Below the pieces are notes generated by a model. That model had not been told where the DNA came from, did no database searches, and saw only the letters and a list, made by a program, of their open reading frames with translations. Positions 1 to 5,707 of a stretch of DNA of 8,260 nucleotides are shown here, in pieces. The first letter of the stretch is position 1; each line of letters begins with the position of its first letter. Location: positions 1,448 to 9,707 of the forward strand of contig DHIZ01000335.1 in the NCBI GenBank assembly GCA_002404055.1. The letters are read 5' to 3'. The DNA is from Chloroflexi bacterium UBA4733 (GTDB lineage: Bacteria; Chloroflexota; UBA4733). A program made the translations under genes and the position numbers.

Positions 1-233
1 TCGCGCTCGCCACGCCACGCCACCACGGCGGCGCGGGCGACCTCCAGTTCCGCCAGGCGGACATACTGCCGCCGCCGCCTGCCATTCTGCCAGTAATGCC
101 GGCGAAAGTACGGTCCGTGCAGCTCACCGCGGGCACAGTGGCACGTCGGAGCTCCACAGCGCACGTAACGCGCTTCGACGTTGCCGGGCAGTGCCACGGT
201 CTTGGGGGCCGGTTTACCAGGATTATTCTGCAT
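1..233 (-). CDS. DUF6788-like small Cys-rich protein, N-terminal part (runs off left edge)
   Basis: An open frame starts at an ATG at 233-231 and runs off the window, giving 77 residues with no stop. The readable protein has a Cys cluster, C26-x4-C31-x-C33, in the context VRCGAPTCHCARGE, followed by LHGPYFRRHYWQNGRRRRQYV and a helical stretch rich in Ala, Glu and Val. This pattern (CGxxxCxCARGExHGPYxxxxWxxxGRxRxxYV) is characteristic of small proteins grouped as DUF6788, which are common in mobile elements and phages and have no established function; the cysteines could bind a metal. It is the last visible gene of the leftward module and starts 30 nt after the decayed SSB gene ends. No strong Shine-Dalgarno precedes the ATG, so the exact start is uncertain. 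The family call is from recalled motif and is fairly confident. Confidence 0.72.
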   Translation of the reverse strand, partial: MQNNPGKPAPKTVALPGNVEARYVRCGAPTCHCARGELHGPYFRRHYWQNGRRRRQYVRLAELEVARAAVVAWRGER

Positions 234-262
234 TGCGTCCGCGCCGTGTTCCAGTTAACGTC

Positions 263-589
263 TCAAACCATTTCAAGCGGTTGGTCACGCTTCGCTGCCC
301 TGCGGCCGATCGCGCCCAGCAGCTCACAGCTCCAGGCGCTCACGTTGAGCCCCGCCCGCCGTTCATCGGGCCTGCCCGGTCTACCACCTGAGCTTCACAC
401 GGCCCTCGATATGCACTTCGGTGCCCTTCCGCAGCACCGGCTTCAGGCGTTCGGCCAGGTCCTCCCATGCGGTCACCTTGACCCGTTCGGTGGGCGGCGG
501 TTTGGCCCTGTCATTCGTTCGGTTCACGTCCACGGCGACGCTAAAGTTGAGCATCGTTTTGCCCGTGTGGTGTACTTCAGTTCTTCATC
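263..589 (-). pseudogene. ssb: Decayed single-stranded DNA-binding protein (OB fold), frameshifted and 5'-truncated
   Basis: Three consecutive pieces of an SSB-like OB fold can be read on the minus strand, but in changing frames. Directly after the stop of the upstream gene, 589-567 reads DEELKYTT, like the DPELRYT of SSBs. A shift of frame then gives TGKTMLNFSVAVDVNR, followed by ERVKVTAWEDLAERLKPVLRK and GTEVHIEGRVKLRW, ending at a TAG at 383-381 (the ATG-to-stop part is 554-381, 57 codons). After two in-frame stops another frame (about 352-263) continues with GLNVSAWSCELLGAIGRRAAKRD, matching the usual SSB C-terminal strand, to a TGA at 265-263. The first 15-20 residues of a normal SSB are absent. 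I read this as a dead or dying ssb in a replication module that probably once had a working copy. Sequencing errors could explain the indels but not the missing N-terminus. Confidence 0.72.
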
Positions 590-1021
590 TCAATCGCCTC
601 CCCTCAGATCGTCGTCAATTGTGTTTAGCTCAAGCGCTGTGAGCGCAGCACCCATGTCCGCTAGCTCGACGGGGGTGCGCGGCACCCAAGCATTCGATGG
701 CGGGTCTGCAATCGAAAGCAAGAACCACTGGCCCACATCCGGCACGTAGTAGTCCAATTCACGGAGTCTAGGACGTGGCAGAGTCAGCACCGGCCGGCCC
801 AGTGCCACCCACCGGCCCATGAACGCGCGCAGCGTGGCGACGTAGCCCAGCGGTACGCGGCGATCTGTCTCCGGTGTCGCTGCGACAACTCCCGAATCTG
901 GCGCCGTATGCCCTACTACCGCACTGACAGAACTGACAGAACTGCTTTTGTCGGTTTTGGCAGTGGCATAGCTCGGCGTATCCACCGAAAATTCCAGCCA
1001 GCGTGAGCGGAACTCAGGCAT
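590..1021 (-). CDS. Hypothetical 143-aa protein downstream of the PrimPol gene
   Basis: The start is the ATG at 1021-1019, overlapping the last codons of the PrimPol gene (ATGCCTGA, 8 nt shared), so translational coupling is likely. The longer in-frame extension upstream lies wholly inside the PrimPol gene and is not used here. The protein begins MPEFRSRWLEFS. Residues 22-35 (AKTDKSSSVSSVSAV region) are low-complexity and are encoded by the 9-bp-period palindromic DNA described at 922-965. A more ordered part follows at about 52-125 (VPLGYVATLRAFMGRWVALG, then LDYYVPDVGQWFLL). It ends in an acidic tail, LNTIDDDLRGGD. Similar proteins with a TDK...SVSSVS stretch are, from memory, frequent beside DUF3987 primase genes in mobile elements, but no function is known to me. 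The conserved DNA may matter as much as the protein. Confidence 0.72.
   Translation of the reverse strand: MPEFRSRWLEFSVDTPSYATAKTDKSSSVSSVSAVVGHTAPDSGVVAATPETDRRVPLGYVATLRAFMGRWVALGRPVLTLPRPRLRELDYYVPDVGQWFLLSIADPPSNAWVPRTPVELADMGAALTALELNTIDDDLRGGD
922..965. repeat. Imperfect palindrome built of 9-bp repeats, inside a coding region
   Basis: The left arm (922-942) contains ACTGACAGA twice in tandem plus ACTG. The right arm (945-965) is its imperfect inverse, with TTTTGTCGG/TTTTGGCAG units. Sixteen of 21 arm positions are Watson-Crick complementary across a 2-nt centre. Three of the five mismatches become G-U pairs if the plus strand is transcribed. On the coding strand it specifies KTDKSSSVSSVS. 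It may be a replication initiator or regulator binding site, or a structured RNA, kept within the gene. Confidence 0.6.
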
Positions 1022-3395
1022 AGCGCCCCGCCCGCAACTCGGGGTGCAGCCGGACGATCCGCGAGGGTCGCCCCCCGGTATCCACGGCGTCGATGCGTAC
1101 CCAGTGGGCGGATTCGAGTAGCGCAAGGGCAGCCTCTACTCGCTCGGCCGTCGTCAGCTCGGCCCAGCCGTTGCGGTAGATGTCACGAACCGGCGTGCCG
1201 TCCGGCACCGCCCCCAGCCGTTGCGCCAGCGCGCGTGCCGCGGCGTAGCCCGAGGTCAGTTCGTCGGCGTAGACCTTGCGGGCATGGGCTTCGAGGAAGT
1301 CGCACCAGGCCGCTGCTAGACGCGCCGCTTCGACGCGCACCGGCCCCGACGGTTCACCGGTTGCAATGGAGATCAGGTGGAACAACAAGGCCAGCGAGGG
1401 GAACAGCGATCGCTGCTTCGACACGGCCGCCTCGAAGGCGGGGGTGGCAGCCAGCGCGTTTGAGCGCAGGCGTGGCTCGAGCTCGTCGCGCCAAGCATCC
1501 GCGAGCTGCTGCGCCTGCGGGTCGAAACGGAGGTACGGTAGTCCCCCCTCTCGCTCGTCCCGCGCGGCGCCAATCTGGACGGGGGTCATGGAATCCAGCT
1601 GTTCAAACAGCGTGTCCACCTCGCGCGCGGCGTCATGGTTCGGCCAGCGCTCGACGCGCTCCCAAGCCGGCAGATGGTCGGGCCAGACCAGGAGCTGTAC
1701 GCGGGCGAGCAGGCCATCGGCCCCGTCGTTCGTGATGGCATCCCGAACGTAGGACTGCAGACGCGCCGGCTGAATGCCGCCGATGACGGACAGGCAGAGC
1801 GCCGGTATGTGGATCGTGCCGCGACCGATGCGGTCGAACGTGTAATCGTTCGTTCCGTTCCACGCCTCCAGCATGAAGGCGCGGTCGTTCTCGTGCCCCT
1901 GCCGGTCAAAGTTCCCCAGCCAGCCGGCCAGCTCGTCGCGTTCGATCAGCAGGCCGTGGGGGTTCTCAACCAGCAGCTCGCCGATCTTCTCGACCGTACC
2001 ATCCTGCGTGCTGTAGCGCTGCTGTATCAACGGGGCATCCCGGTGGTCCTCCATAACGCGGGCGAGATCGTCCTCAATGTCGGTAACGTCGCTCAGCCCC
2101 TTCTTGGTGGCCTGAGCGATCCGCCCCTTCAGGCCGTCCCGCTGCGCCTTCAGGCTCTCGATACGCGCGTCCGCCTGCGGCGCGGCTGCCTCGTAGCGTC
2201 GGCGCGCTTCGGCTGCCAGGCGCCGCAAAGGGCGCGTGCCCTCACTCTGAGCATGGCTCTTGAGCTTCCCGGAGCTTGCGACAATCGCGCCCCACAGGTT
2301 CGGTACGACCATGTAGTCGCTGAAGCACCAGGGGCGGATCGCGACCGCGCGCCCCACGACAGTGCCGAGGGCCACCAGGGCGGGAACGGCGAACATCTCC
2401 AGCGGGAGACGGGCCTGCTCCGCAAGATCGCAGATCCACGGCCGCAGCGGCCCCGGCAGCATCTCCGCTGGCAGAGTGGGAACCGCCGGAGCGGTAGGAA
2501 TCGAGCCGCGCGGCGCCCACACCCGTTCATCGGGCCTGCTGGCCGGTTGCATGTTGACCCCCACCCCGAGCCACTCCGCGACTGTGCGCAGCACCCGCGG
2601 TTCGATCTGTTGCTCGGCGTTCGGGTAGCCGGTTGCCTTGTCGCCGGCCGCCAGGCGGGCGGCGGTAGTTGCCACCGCCTTGCACCGGTCGTCGGCCTCG
2701 TTGTCCCCGGCAGCCACCGCAGCGGCGTGGATGAGGTCGGCCGCGTCGTCAGCGTCCAGTCCGCGGCGCAGCAACCAGCCGGCTAAGGCCAGCGCTACCG
2801 TGTGCCGGGCGCCCTGCCCCGGCCAGTAGCGGGCGAGCAGCGCGGCTGCCGCCGTGCGGTGCACGGCCTGGTCGAGATCAGCGGCGGTCAGGACCGCGGG
2901 CGCCGTGCGCTCGCGGTACAGGTAGGGGTCGCCGGATGGATGGACGGACGGCGGCATGATCGTTTGGCTGCCGGTGCTGCGCAGCTCCAACAGCCGGTGC
3001 CCCGGCTCGCTGGCCGCACGCAGCGGGTCGTCATAAGGCGTGGAACCCTTAGCCGGGGATACATCAACGCGATAGCCGTAATGTGACGCTGGCCGCTGCC
3101 CTCGACCCCAGATGTACCCGGTCGGGGGCAGTAGGTAACGGGCGGCAACCACAGCTTCGTCGCTGTCCAGGTCAACGTCTACAAAGCCACCGCTCGGAGC
3201 GCCGTTGAGCGCGCCGATGTTCTGCAGCGTCCCGTTGAAGTGATCGGCTAGCGTCTCCGGCGTCAGGCGCAGCTTCTGCCACGCCTCAAGCACCGGCACC
3301 TTGCTCCGGTATGGGACTGGGACAGGCGATATGCCTTCGCCGAGCAACTCACGCGCGGCCTCCAGCAGGGTATCGGGGTCTGTGGCCGTCGGCAT
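1014..3395 (-). CDS. Bifunctional primase-polymerase (PrimPol) plus DUF3987 helicase-like protein
   Basis: This 793-aa protein probably starts replication of the element by synthesising primers and opening DNA. Residues about 8-180 form the PrimPol domain. Metal-binding acidic residues are in FVDVDLD (D73, D75), the SxH-type motif is RPASHYGYR (S104, H105), and a third motif is LLELRSTGSQTIMPPSVHPSG (about 135-155). Residues about 200-280 form a helical linker like that found after such PrimPol domains (HTVALALAGWLLRRG, DEADDR-type). From about 300 the protein is DUF3987, a P-loop ATPase-like module: a Walker A-like IVASSGKLKSHAQSEG (371-386), a Walker B-like GLLIERDELAGW (481-492), and AFMLEAWNGTNDYTFDRIGRG, typical of the family. 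The Walker A loop departs from the commoner GxPGxxKS form by having Ala-Ser at its start. The gene begins 5 nt after the HTH gene stops and overlaps the next gene, so it is the core of a leftward operon. Domain assignment is confident; biochemical roles come from family knowledge. Confidence 0.92.
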   Translation of the reverse strand: MPTATDPDTLLEAARELLGEGISPVPVPYRSKVPVLEAWQKLRLTPETLADHFNGTLQNIGALNGAPSGGFVDVDLDSDEAVVAARYLLPPTGYIWGRGQRPASHYGYRVDVSPAKGSTPYDDPLRAASEPGHRLLELRSTGSQTIMPPSVHPSGDPYLYRERTAPAVLTAADLDQAVHRTAAAALLARYWPGQGARHTVALALAGWLLRRGLDADDAADLIHAAAVAAGDNEADDRCKAVATTAARLAAGDKATGYPNAEQQIEPRVLRTVAEWLGVGVNMQPASRPDERVWAPRGSIPTAPAVPTLPAEMLPGPLRPWICDLAEQARLPLEMFAVPALVALGTVVGRAVAIRPWCFSDYMVVPNLWGAIVASSGKLKSHAQSEGTRPLRRLAAEARRRYEAAAPQADARIESLKAQRDGLKGRIAQATKKGLSDVTDIEDDLARVMEDHRDAPLIQQRYSTQDGTVEKIGELLVENPHGLLIERDELAGWLGNFDRQGHENDRAFMLEAWNGTNDYTFDRIGRGTIHIPALCLSVIGGIQPARLQSYVRDAITNDGADGLLARVQLLVWPDHLPAWERVERWPNHDAAREVDTLFEQLDSMTPVQIGAARDEREGGLPYLRFDPQAQQLADAWRDELEPRLRSNALAATPAFEAAVSKQRSLFPSLALLFHLISIATGEPSGPVRVEAARLAAAWCDFLEAHARKVYADELTSGYAAARALAQRLGAVPDGTPVRDIYRNGWAELTTAERVEAALALLESAHWVRIDAVDTGGRPSRIVRLHPELRAGRYA

Positions 3396-3400
3396 GGCGA

Positions 3401-3583
3401 CTACCTGCCGGCCGTGATGCGCTGACGCTCAACCCAGGTCCGCAGCGACTCCACCACCACCAATCGAGAGGACCCTACTTTGAGTGCTTCAATATCGCCG
3501 GCTGCCATCAGCTCGTACAGCCTGGAGCGGCTGATGCCGGTGGCCCGCACAGCGTCGGGGATTTTCACCAGTAATGCTTCCAC
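3401..3583 (-). CDS. Helix-turn-helix DNA-binding protein, excisionase / MerR-like (60 aa)
   Basis: The start is set at a GTG (3583-3581) because a perfect AGGAGG (3595-3590) lies 6 nt upstream. An in-frame ATG at 3604-3602 lies upstream of that ribosome site and is less likely. The product, MEALLVKIPDAVRATGISRSRLYELMAAGDIEALKVGSSRLVVVESLRTWVERQ, is a complete winged HTH of the excisionase/AlpA type. V6-K7-I8-P9-DAVRATGIS is helix 1 and the turn, SRLYELMAAGDI is the recognition helix, and the LKVGSSRLVV hairpin is the wing, followed by a helix. Such proteins in integrative elements act as excisionase, as repressor, or as activator of replication genes. It is the first gene of the leftward operon, 5 nt from PrimPol. 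The inverted repeat at 3594-3623 just upstream is a natural candidate for autoregulation. Whether it is Xis or only a regulator cannot be told from sequence. Confidence 0.85.
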   Translation of the reverse strand: MEALLVKIPDAVRATGISRSRLYELMAAGDIEALKVGSSRLVVVESLRTWVERQRITAGR

Positions 3584-3589
3584 GTTGCG

Positions 3590-3595
3590 CCTCCT
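3590..3595 (-). promoter_or_regulatory. Ribosome binding site that decides the GTG start of the HTH gene
   Basis: AGGAGG on the minus strand is spaced 6 nt (CGCAAC) from the GTG at 3583. Its upstream edge overlaps the left arm of the inverted repeat at 3594-3601. Confidence 0.8.
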
Positions 3596-3623
3596 GTATC
3601 CCATCGATTCACTACGGATACAG
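3594..3623. promoter_or_regulatory. Perfect 8-bp inverted repeat, candidate operator or leader hairpin
   Basis: CTGTATCC (3594-3601) and GGATACAG (3616-3623) are perfect inverses separated by 14 bp. Their centres are 22 bp apart, about two helical turns, which suits a dimeric regulator binding one face of DNA. In the minus-strand mRNA the same bases can form a hairpin whose 3' arm touches the AGGAGG of the HTH gene. Autoregulation by the HTH protein is an inference. Confidence 0.55.
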
Positions 3624-3660
3624 CTACTCTGGTACACTTCCCAAGGATTGCCAATAGCGC

Positions 3661-3681
3661 GAGTTTGACAAGAGTTTGACA
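3661..3681. repeat. Two GAGTTTGACA direct repeats at 11-bp period
   Basis: GAGTTTGACA occurs at 3661-3670 and 3672-3681, ending 14 bp before the ATG of the rightward gene. Each contains TTGACA, the consensus -35 hexamer, but no -10-like hexamer sits at the right distance before the gene. I therefore read them as repeated protein-binding sites, one helical turn apart, rather than promoters. The region 3584-3695 is the shared control region of the two divergent genes. Confidence 0.45.
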
Positions 3682-3695
3682 GGCGGGGCAGAGCC

Positions 3696-4646
3696 ATGAT
3701 GGGTGCAGGGGCTTCTGAGGTGACGTTGCCAACCGGAAGGGTGCTGCCTCCATTCGACGGCGAGTTGCTGGACGGGACATGGCTTTCGTGGAGCTGGGAG
3801 CACCGACCGGAAGGGTACCGATTGCCAACCGACGTGAGTCGCCCGGTTGGCGACACTCGGCAGATGTTGGAGCGGTTTACACGCATCCGAAACGCCGCCG
3901 ATGTTATTGCGTTCGGCCGGCGGTACGGAACGCTTGGTATCTGCGAACATGGACGGCCGCGGACGCATTCGATGGTGAAGGATGAGTGGGGGCGGGCTGT
4001 CTACTGCACGCCTGATCTGCCGCGCTTCGAGCCACTGGACCGCTGGCTTCACTACGCCCACCAAGGCAGGTGGCTGGTCCATCTGGCGGCCGAACTGGTC
4101 CGTCCTTCGGAGCCGGATGAGCCAGCCGGTGGCGAGCGCTATGAGGCCCGAATGCGGTGCTGGCGCCAGATTTATCGGAGCCAGTTGAGCGCCGAGACTC
4201 AGGCGAAGGCTCGTGGCGAGTGGCCGGCATATGGAAGCCAGCGCAGTTGGGAGGAACGAATCGATGAACTTTCAAGGAGCCGTGCTGTGGCCCGGGTCTG
4301 GTTCCAGGGCGACGTCAATGACTGGCTTGAGGAAGGTGACGTGCGACCCCGCGTCGCCCTTAGTCCGGACTACCAGTCGGCGGAGGACTATACGTGCATT
4401 GCGATTGCGGAAGGGACGTTCGGTGTCCTGGCAGTGCAACTGCTGAGCGTTGCGCTCCGTGCGAGGGAAGTGGCGACCTGCGACGCGTGCGGGGGATCTT
4501 ACCTACGTTTGTACCGGCGCTCGCCGGTCGGGCCGGCGGGGCGGCATAACTACTGCTCGGACTGTGGCAAACGGGCGGCGTGGCGGCTCGGACAGCAGGA
4601 TCGGCGGGCGCGACAAGCTGCCGCGCGGATCCCCGGCCCGCCGTAG
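3696..4646 (+). CDS. Zinc-ribbon protein of unknown function (316 aa)
   Basis: This protein, divergent from the HTH gene, resembles a recurrent family of unknown function in high-GC Gram-positives and Chloroflexota. The N-terminal half has MLERFTRIRNAADVIAFGRR and YGTLGICEHGRP (about residues 58-85), then EPLDRWLHYAHQGRWLVHLAAEL (about 110-132). The middle has a helical segment, TFGVLAVQLLSVALRAREVATC. The C-terminus is a zinc ribbon: C262-x2-C265 and C287-x2-C290 with the YCSDCGKRAAWRLGQQDRRARQ form, followed by a basic tail. Two further cysteines (ICEHG and VYC) lie in the middle. The basic tail and zinc ribbon fit nucleic-acid binding, but function is unknown to me. The start is the first of two adjacent ATGs; the GGCGGGG 8 nt or so upstream is a weak ribosome site, so Met2 is possible. 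Confidence 0.8.
   Translation: MMGAGASEVTLPTGRVLPPFDGELLDGTWLSWSWEHRPEGYRLPTDVSRPVGDTRQMLERFTRIRNAADVIAFGRRYGTLGICEHGRPRTHSMVKDEWGRAVYCTPDLPRFEPLDRWLHYAHQGRWLVHLAAELVRPSEPDEPAGGERYEARMRCWRQIYRSQLSAETQAKARGEWPAYGSQRSWEERIDELSRSRAVARVWFQGDVNDWLEEGDVRPRVALSPDYQSAEDYTCIAIAEGTFGVLAVQLLSVALRAREVATCDACGGSYLRLYRRSPVGPAGRHNYCSDCGKRAAWRLGQQDRRARQAAARIPGPP
3726..3851. repeat. Cluster of TTGCCAACCG / ACCGGAAGGGT repeats within the 5' end of the zinc-ribbon gene
   Basis: TTGCCAACCGGAAGGGT is at 3726-3742. ACCGGAAGGGT recurs at 3806-3816 and TTGCCAACCG at 3822-3831. The latter pairs with CGGTTGGC at 3844-3851, giving an 8-bp inverted repeat (3824-3831 / 3844-3851, spacer 12). The encoded peptides differ (LPTGRV versus PEGYRLPT), so the repeats are at DNA level. 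They may be regulator sites or chance. Confidence 0.3.
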
Positions 4647-4702
4647 TAGGCAAGCAGCAAACCAGCGCGACACCTCTATGATGACATGGCCCTTCTGTGT
4701 CG

Positions 4703-4722
4703 CATATCGGTAACATATCGGT
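4703..4722. repeat. CATATCGGT direct repeat, period 11
   Basis: Two exact 9-bp copies are separated by AA, one helical turn apart. This is the same spacing as the GAGTTTGACA pair at 3661-3681, though the sequence is unrelated. It may be a regulator site. Confidence 0.35.
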
Positions 4723-4944
4723 CGGGTCCTATCCAGCCGTGCTCAATCCGCCCGGCCGTACCAGCGGCGCGGGCGGCTCCTCTTGTATGTCAGTATAAGC
4801 GTTTGAACGAATGGCTAGGATTGCGCTGGACAGGGACGGACATAACCGCACGACTTAGGCTCGCCCTGCCGAAAGCCGAGGCGGCGCCGCCGCGCAGCAC
4901 TTGCCGCGCCAGTTGTGAAGTCAAGGCGGGTTGATAGCGTGGCG

Positions 4945-4950
4945 TACAAT
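4945..4950 (+). promoter_or_regulatory. Candidate -10 hexamer for the lipoprotein gene
   Basis: TACAAT lies 36 nt before the ATG at 4987, giving a leader of about 30 nt. No good TTGACA is found 16-18 bp upstream, so support rests on the -10 alone. Confidence 0.35.
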
Positions 4951-4952
4951 GC

Positions 4953-4983
4953 GGGTGCCCTACGGAGCTGAAGTGAGGCACCC
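4953..4983 (+). promoter_or_regulatory. 7-bp inverted repeat covering the lipoprotein ribosome site
   Basis: GGGTGCC (4953-4959) and GGCACCC (4977-4983) are perfect inverses with a 17-nt loop. The 3' arm includes part of the GAGG Shine-Dalgarno (4975-4978) before the ATG at 4987. In mRNA the hairpin could block ribosome entry; as DNA it could be an operator. Confidence 0.4.
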
Positions 4984-4986
4984 ACC

Positions 4987-5658
4987 ATGCGCTACTACCT
5001 CGTCCTTGGCCTGCTTGCAGCGGCCCTGCTCATCGGCTGCACCAGCAACAGCAAGGCGAACAGCAATCAGATACGTGACCTGCAGGCGACGATCGCCGCC
5101 CTCCAAAAGGCCGCGACCAGCGCGCCGGTGCAGGCAGCAGTGCCGAGCACAGCGCCCACGGTCGCCGCGTTCGCCTCTCCGTCACCAACGTCGAGCCCCA
5201 CGGCCAGTCCGACACCGAAACCCAGTCCCAGCCCGTCGCCGAGTCCGTCGCCGACGGCGGCGCGAGGGACGCTGCAGCCCGGTCAGCCGACACAGGTCGG
5301 TGACGTGCGGGTTACGTTAAATTCCTCCCGAATCGTCGTGTCTTCTAACCAGTTCGAGAAGCCGAAGGCTGGCAACCAGTTCGTGGCCGTCGATCTAACC
5401 ATTGAGAATACAACGAATAAGGCGTACGACATCTCGTCGTTCTCATCCGCGTCGATGCTGGACAAGGATTCCCGCAAATATGACCAGGCGTCCATCTCGT
5501 CACAGTTAAACGGGAAGCTCGAAGGCTCGATACCCCCTGGCGAAAAACTTGTCGGGGAGTTGGCGTTTGAGGTGCCGATCGCCAGCGCTCCATATGTGTT
5601 CCGATTCACGCAGCCGTCTGGGGGGCAATTTGGTAGCTGGGTGGTAGCACCTCAGTGA
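4987..5658 (+). CDS. Secreted lipoprotein with Ser/Pro linker and DUF4352-type domain
   Basis: The N-terminus MRYYLVLGLLAAALLIGC is a short lipoprotein signal peptide with lipobox L-I-G-C, so Cys18 would be lipidated and the protein anchored outside the membrane. Next come a short polar helical stretch (SNQIRDLQATIAALQKAA), an Ala/Thr/Ser-rich stretch, and a linker of repeated SP/TP dipeptides (about 64-91) that probably spans the cell wall or extends the domain outward. Residues about 97-223 form one beta domain: VGDVRVTLNSSRIV, NQFVAVDLTIENTTNKAYDISSF, SMLDKDSRKYD, IPPGEKLVGELAFEVP, YVFRFTQ. The GNxFVAVDLTIEN and PGEKLVGELAFEVP motifs match DUF4352, an immunoglobulin-like fold common in Gram-positive and Chloroflexota lipoproteins, whose function is mostly unknown. 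A GTGAGG ribosome site lies about 8 nt upstream. It could belong with the proteinase downstream or be independent cargo. Confidence 0.88.
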   Translation: MRYYLVLGLLAAALLIGCTSNSKANSNQIRDLQATIAALQKAATSAPVQAAVPSTAPTVAAFASPSPTSSPTASPTPKPSPSPSPSPSPTAARGTLQPGQPTQVGDVRVTLNSSRIVVSSNQFEKPKAGNQFVAVDLTIENTTNKAYDISSFSSASMLDKDSRKYDQASISSQLNGKLEGSIPPGEKLVGELAFEVPIASAPYVFRFTQPSGGQFGSWVVAPQ

Positions 5659-5663
5659 CGTGA

Positions 5664-5695
5664 GCGGAGCCTTCATTCAGGACGAATCGCTCCGC
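5664..5695 (+). promoter_or_regulatory. 7-bp inverted repeat between the lipoprotein and proteinase genes
   Basis: GCGGAGC (5664-5670) and GCTCCGC (5689-5695) are perfect inverses with an 18-nt loop. The 3' arm abuts the GGAGGG ribosome site (5696-5701). No T-run follows, so it is not a standard terminator. It may be a leader hairpin or operator. Confidence 0.4.
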
Positions 5696-5707
5696 GGAGG
5701 GTAACGT

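Larger units (their letters stand above)
4647..4986. other. 340-bp intergenic region before the cargo block
   Basis: I see no convincing gene here. It holds a 9-bp direct repeat CATATCGGT (4703-4711, 4714-4722, period 11), a perfect 12-bp GC palindrome GGCGGCGCCGCC (4880-4891), a TACAAT -10 candidate (4945-4950), and the leader hairpin before the lipoprotein gene. Short open frames here lack ribosome sites and recognisable protein character. Confidence 0.6.

Noticed and set aside
96..749. Plus-strand open frame of 217 codons at the left end
   Set aside because: Its antisense strand carries the DUF6788-like start, the SSB relic and the end of the 143-aa gene; the plus-strand protein is Ser/Arg-rich with no recognisable character.
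1635..2786. Long plus-strand open frame of 383 codons opposite the PrimPol gene
   Set aside because: It is the antisense shadow of a clearly recognisable PrimPol-DUF3987 protein, is Arg/Gln/Pro-rich without domains, and has no ribosome site.
3665..3704. TTGACA hexamers as -35 boxes of a promoter for the zinc-ribbon gene
   Set aside because: The required -10 positions fall at or within the start codon region and read CAGAGC or ATGGGT, with no TATAAT-like match.
4602..4643. CGGCGGGC / GCCCGCCG inverted repeat at the end of the zinc-ribbon gene as a terminator
   Set aside because: It lies inside coding sequence, has a 26-nt loop and no T-run, and the high GC content makes such matches likely.
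5150..5265. Ser/Pro codon repeats of the lipoprotein as a CRISPR or minisatellite
   Set aside because: They are short imperfect SP/TP dipeptide codons within a coding linker, without spacers or regular repeat units.
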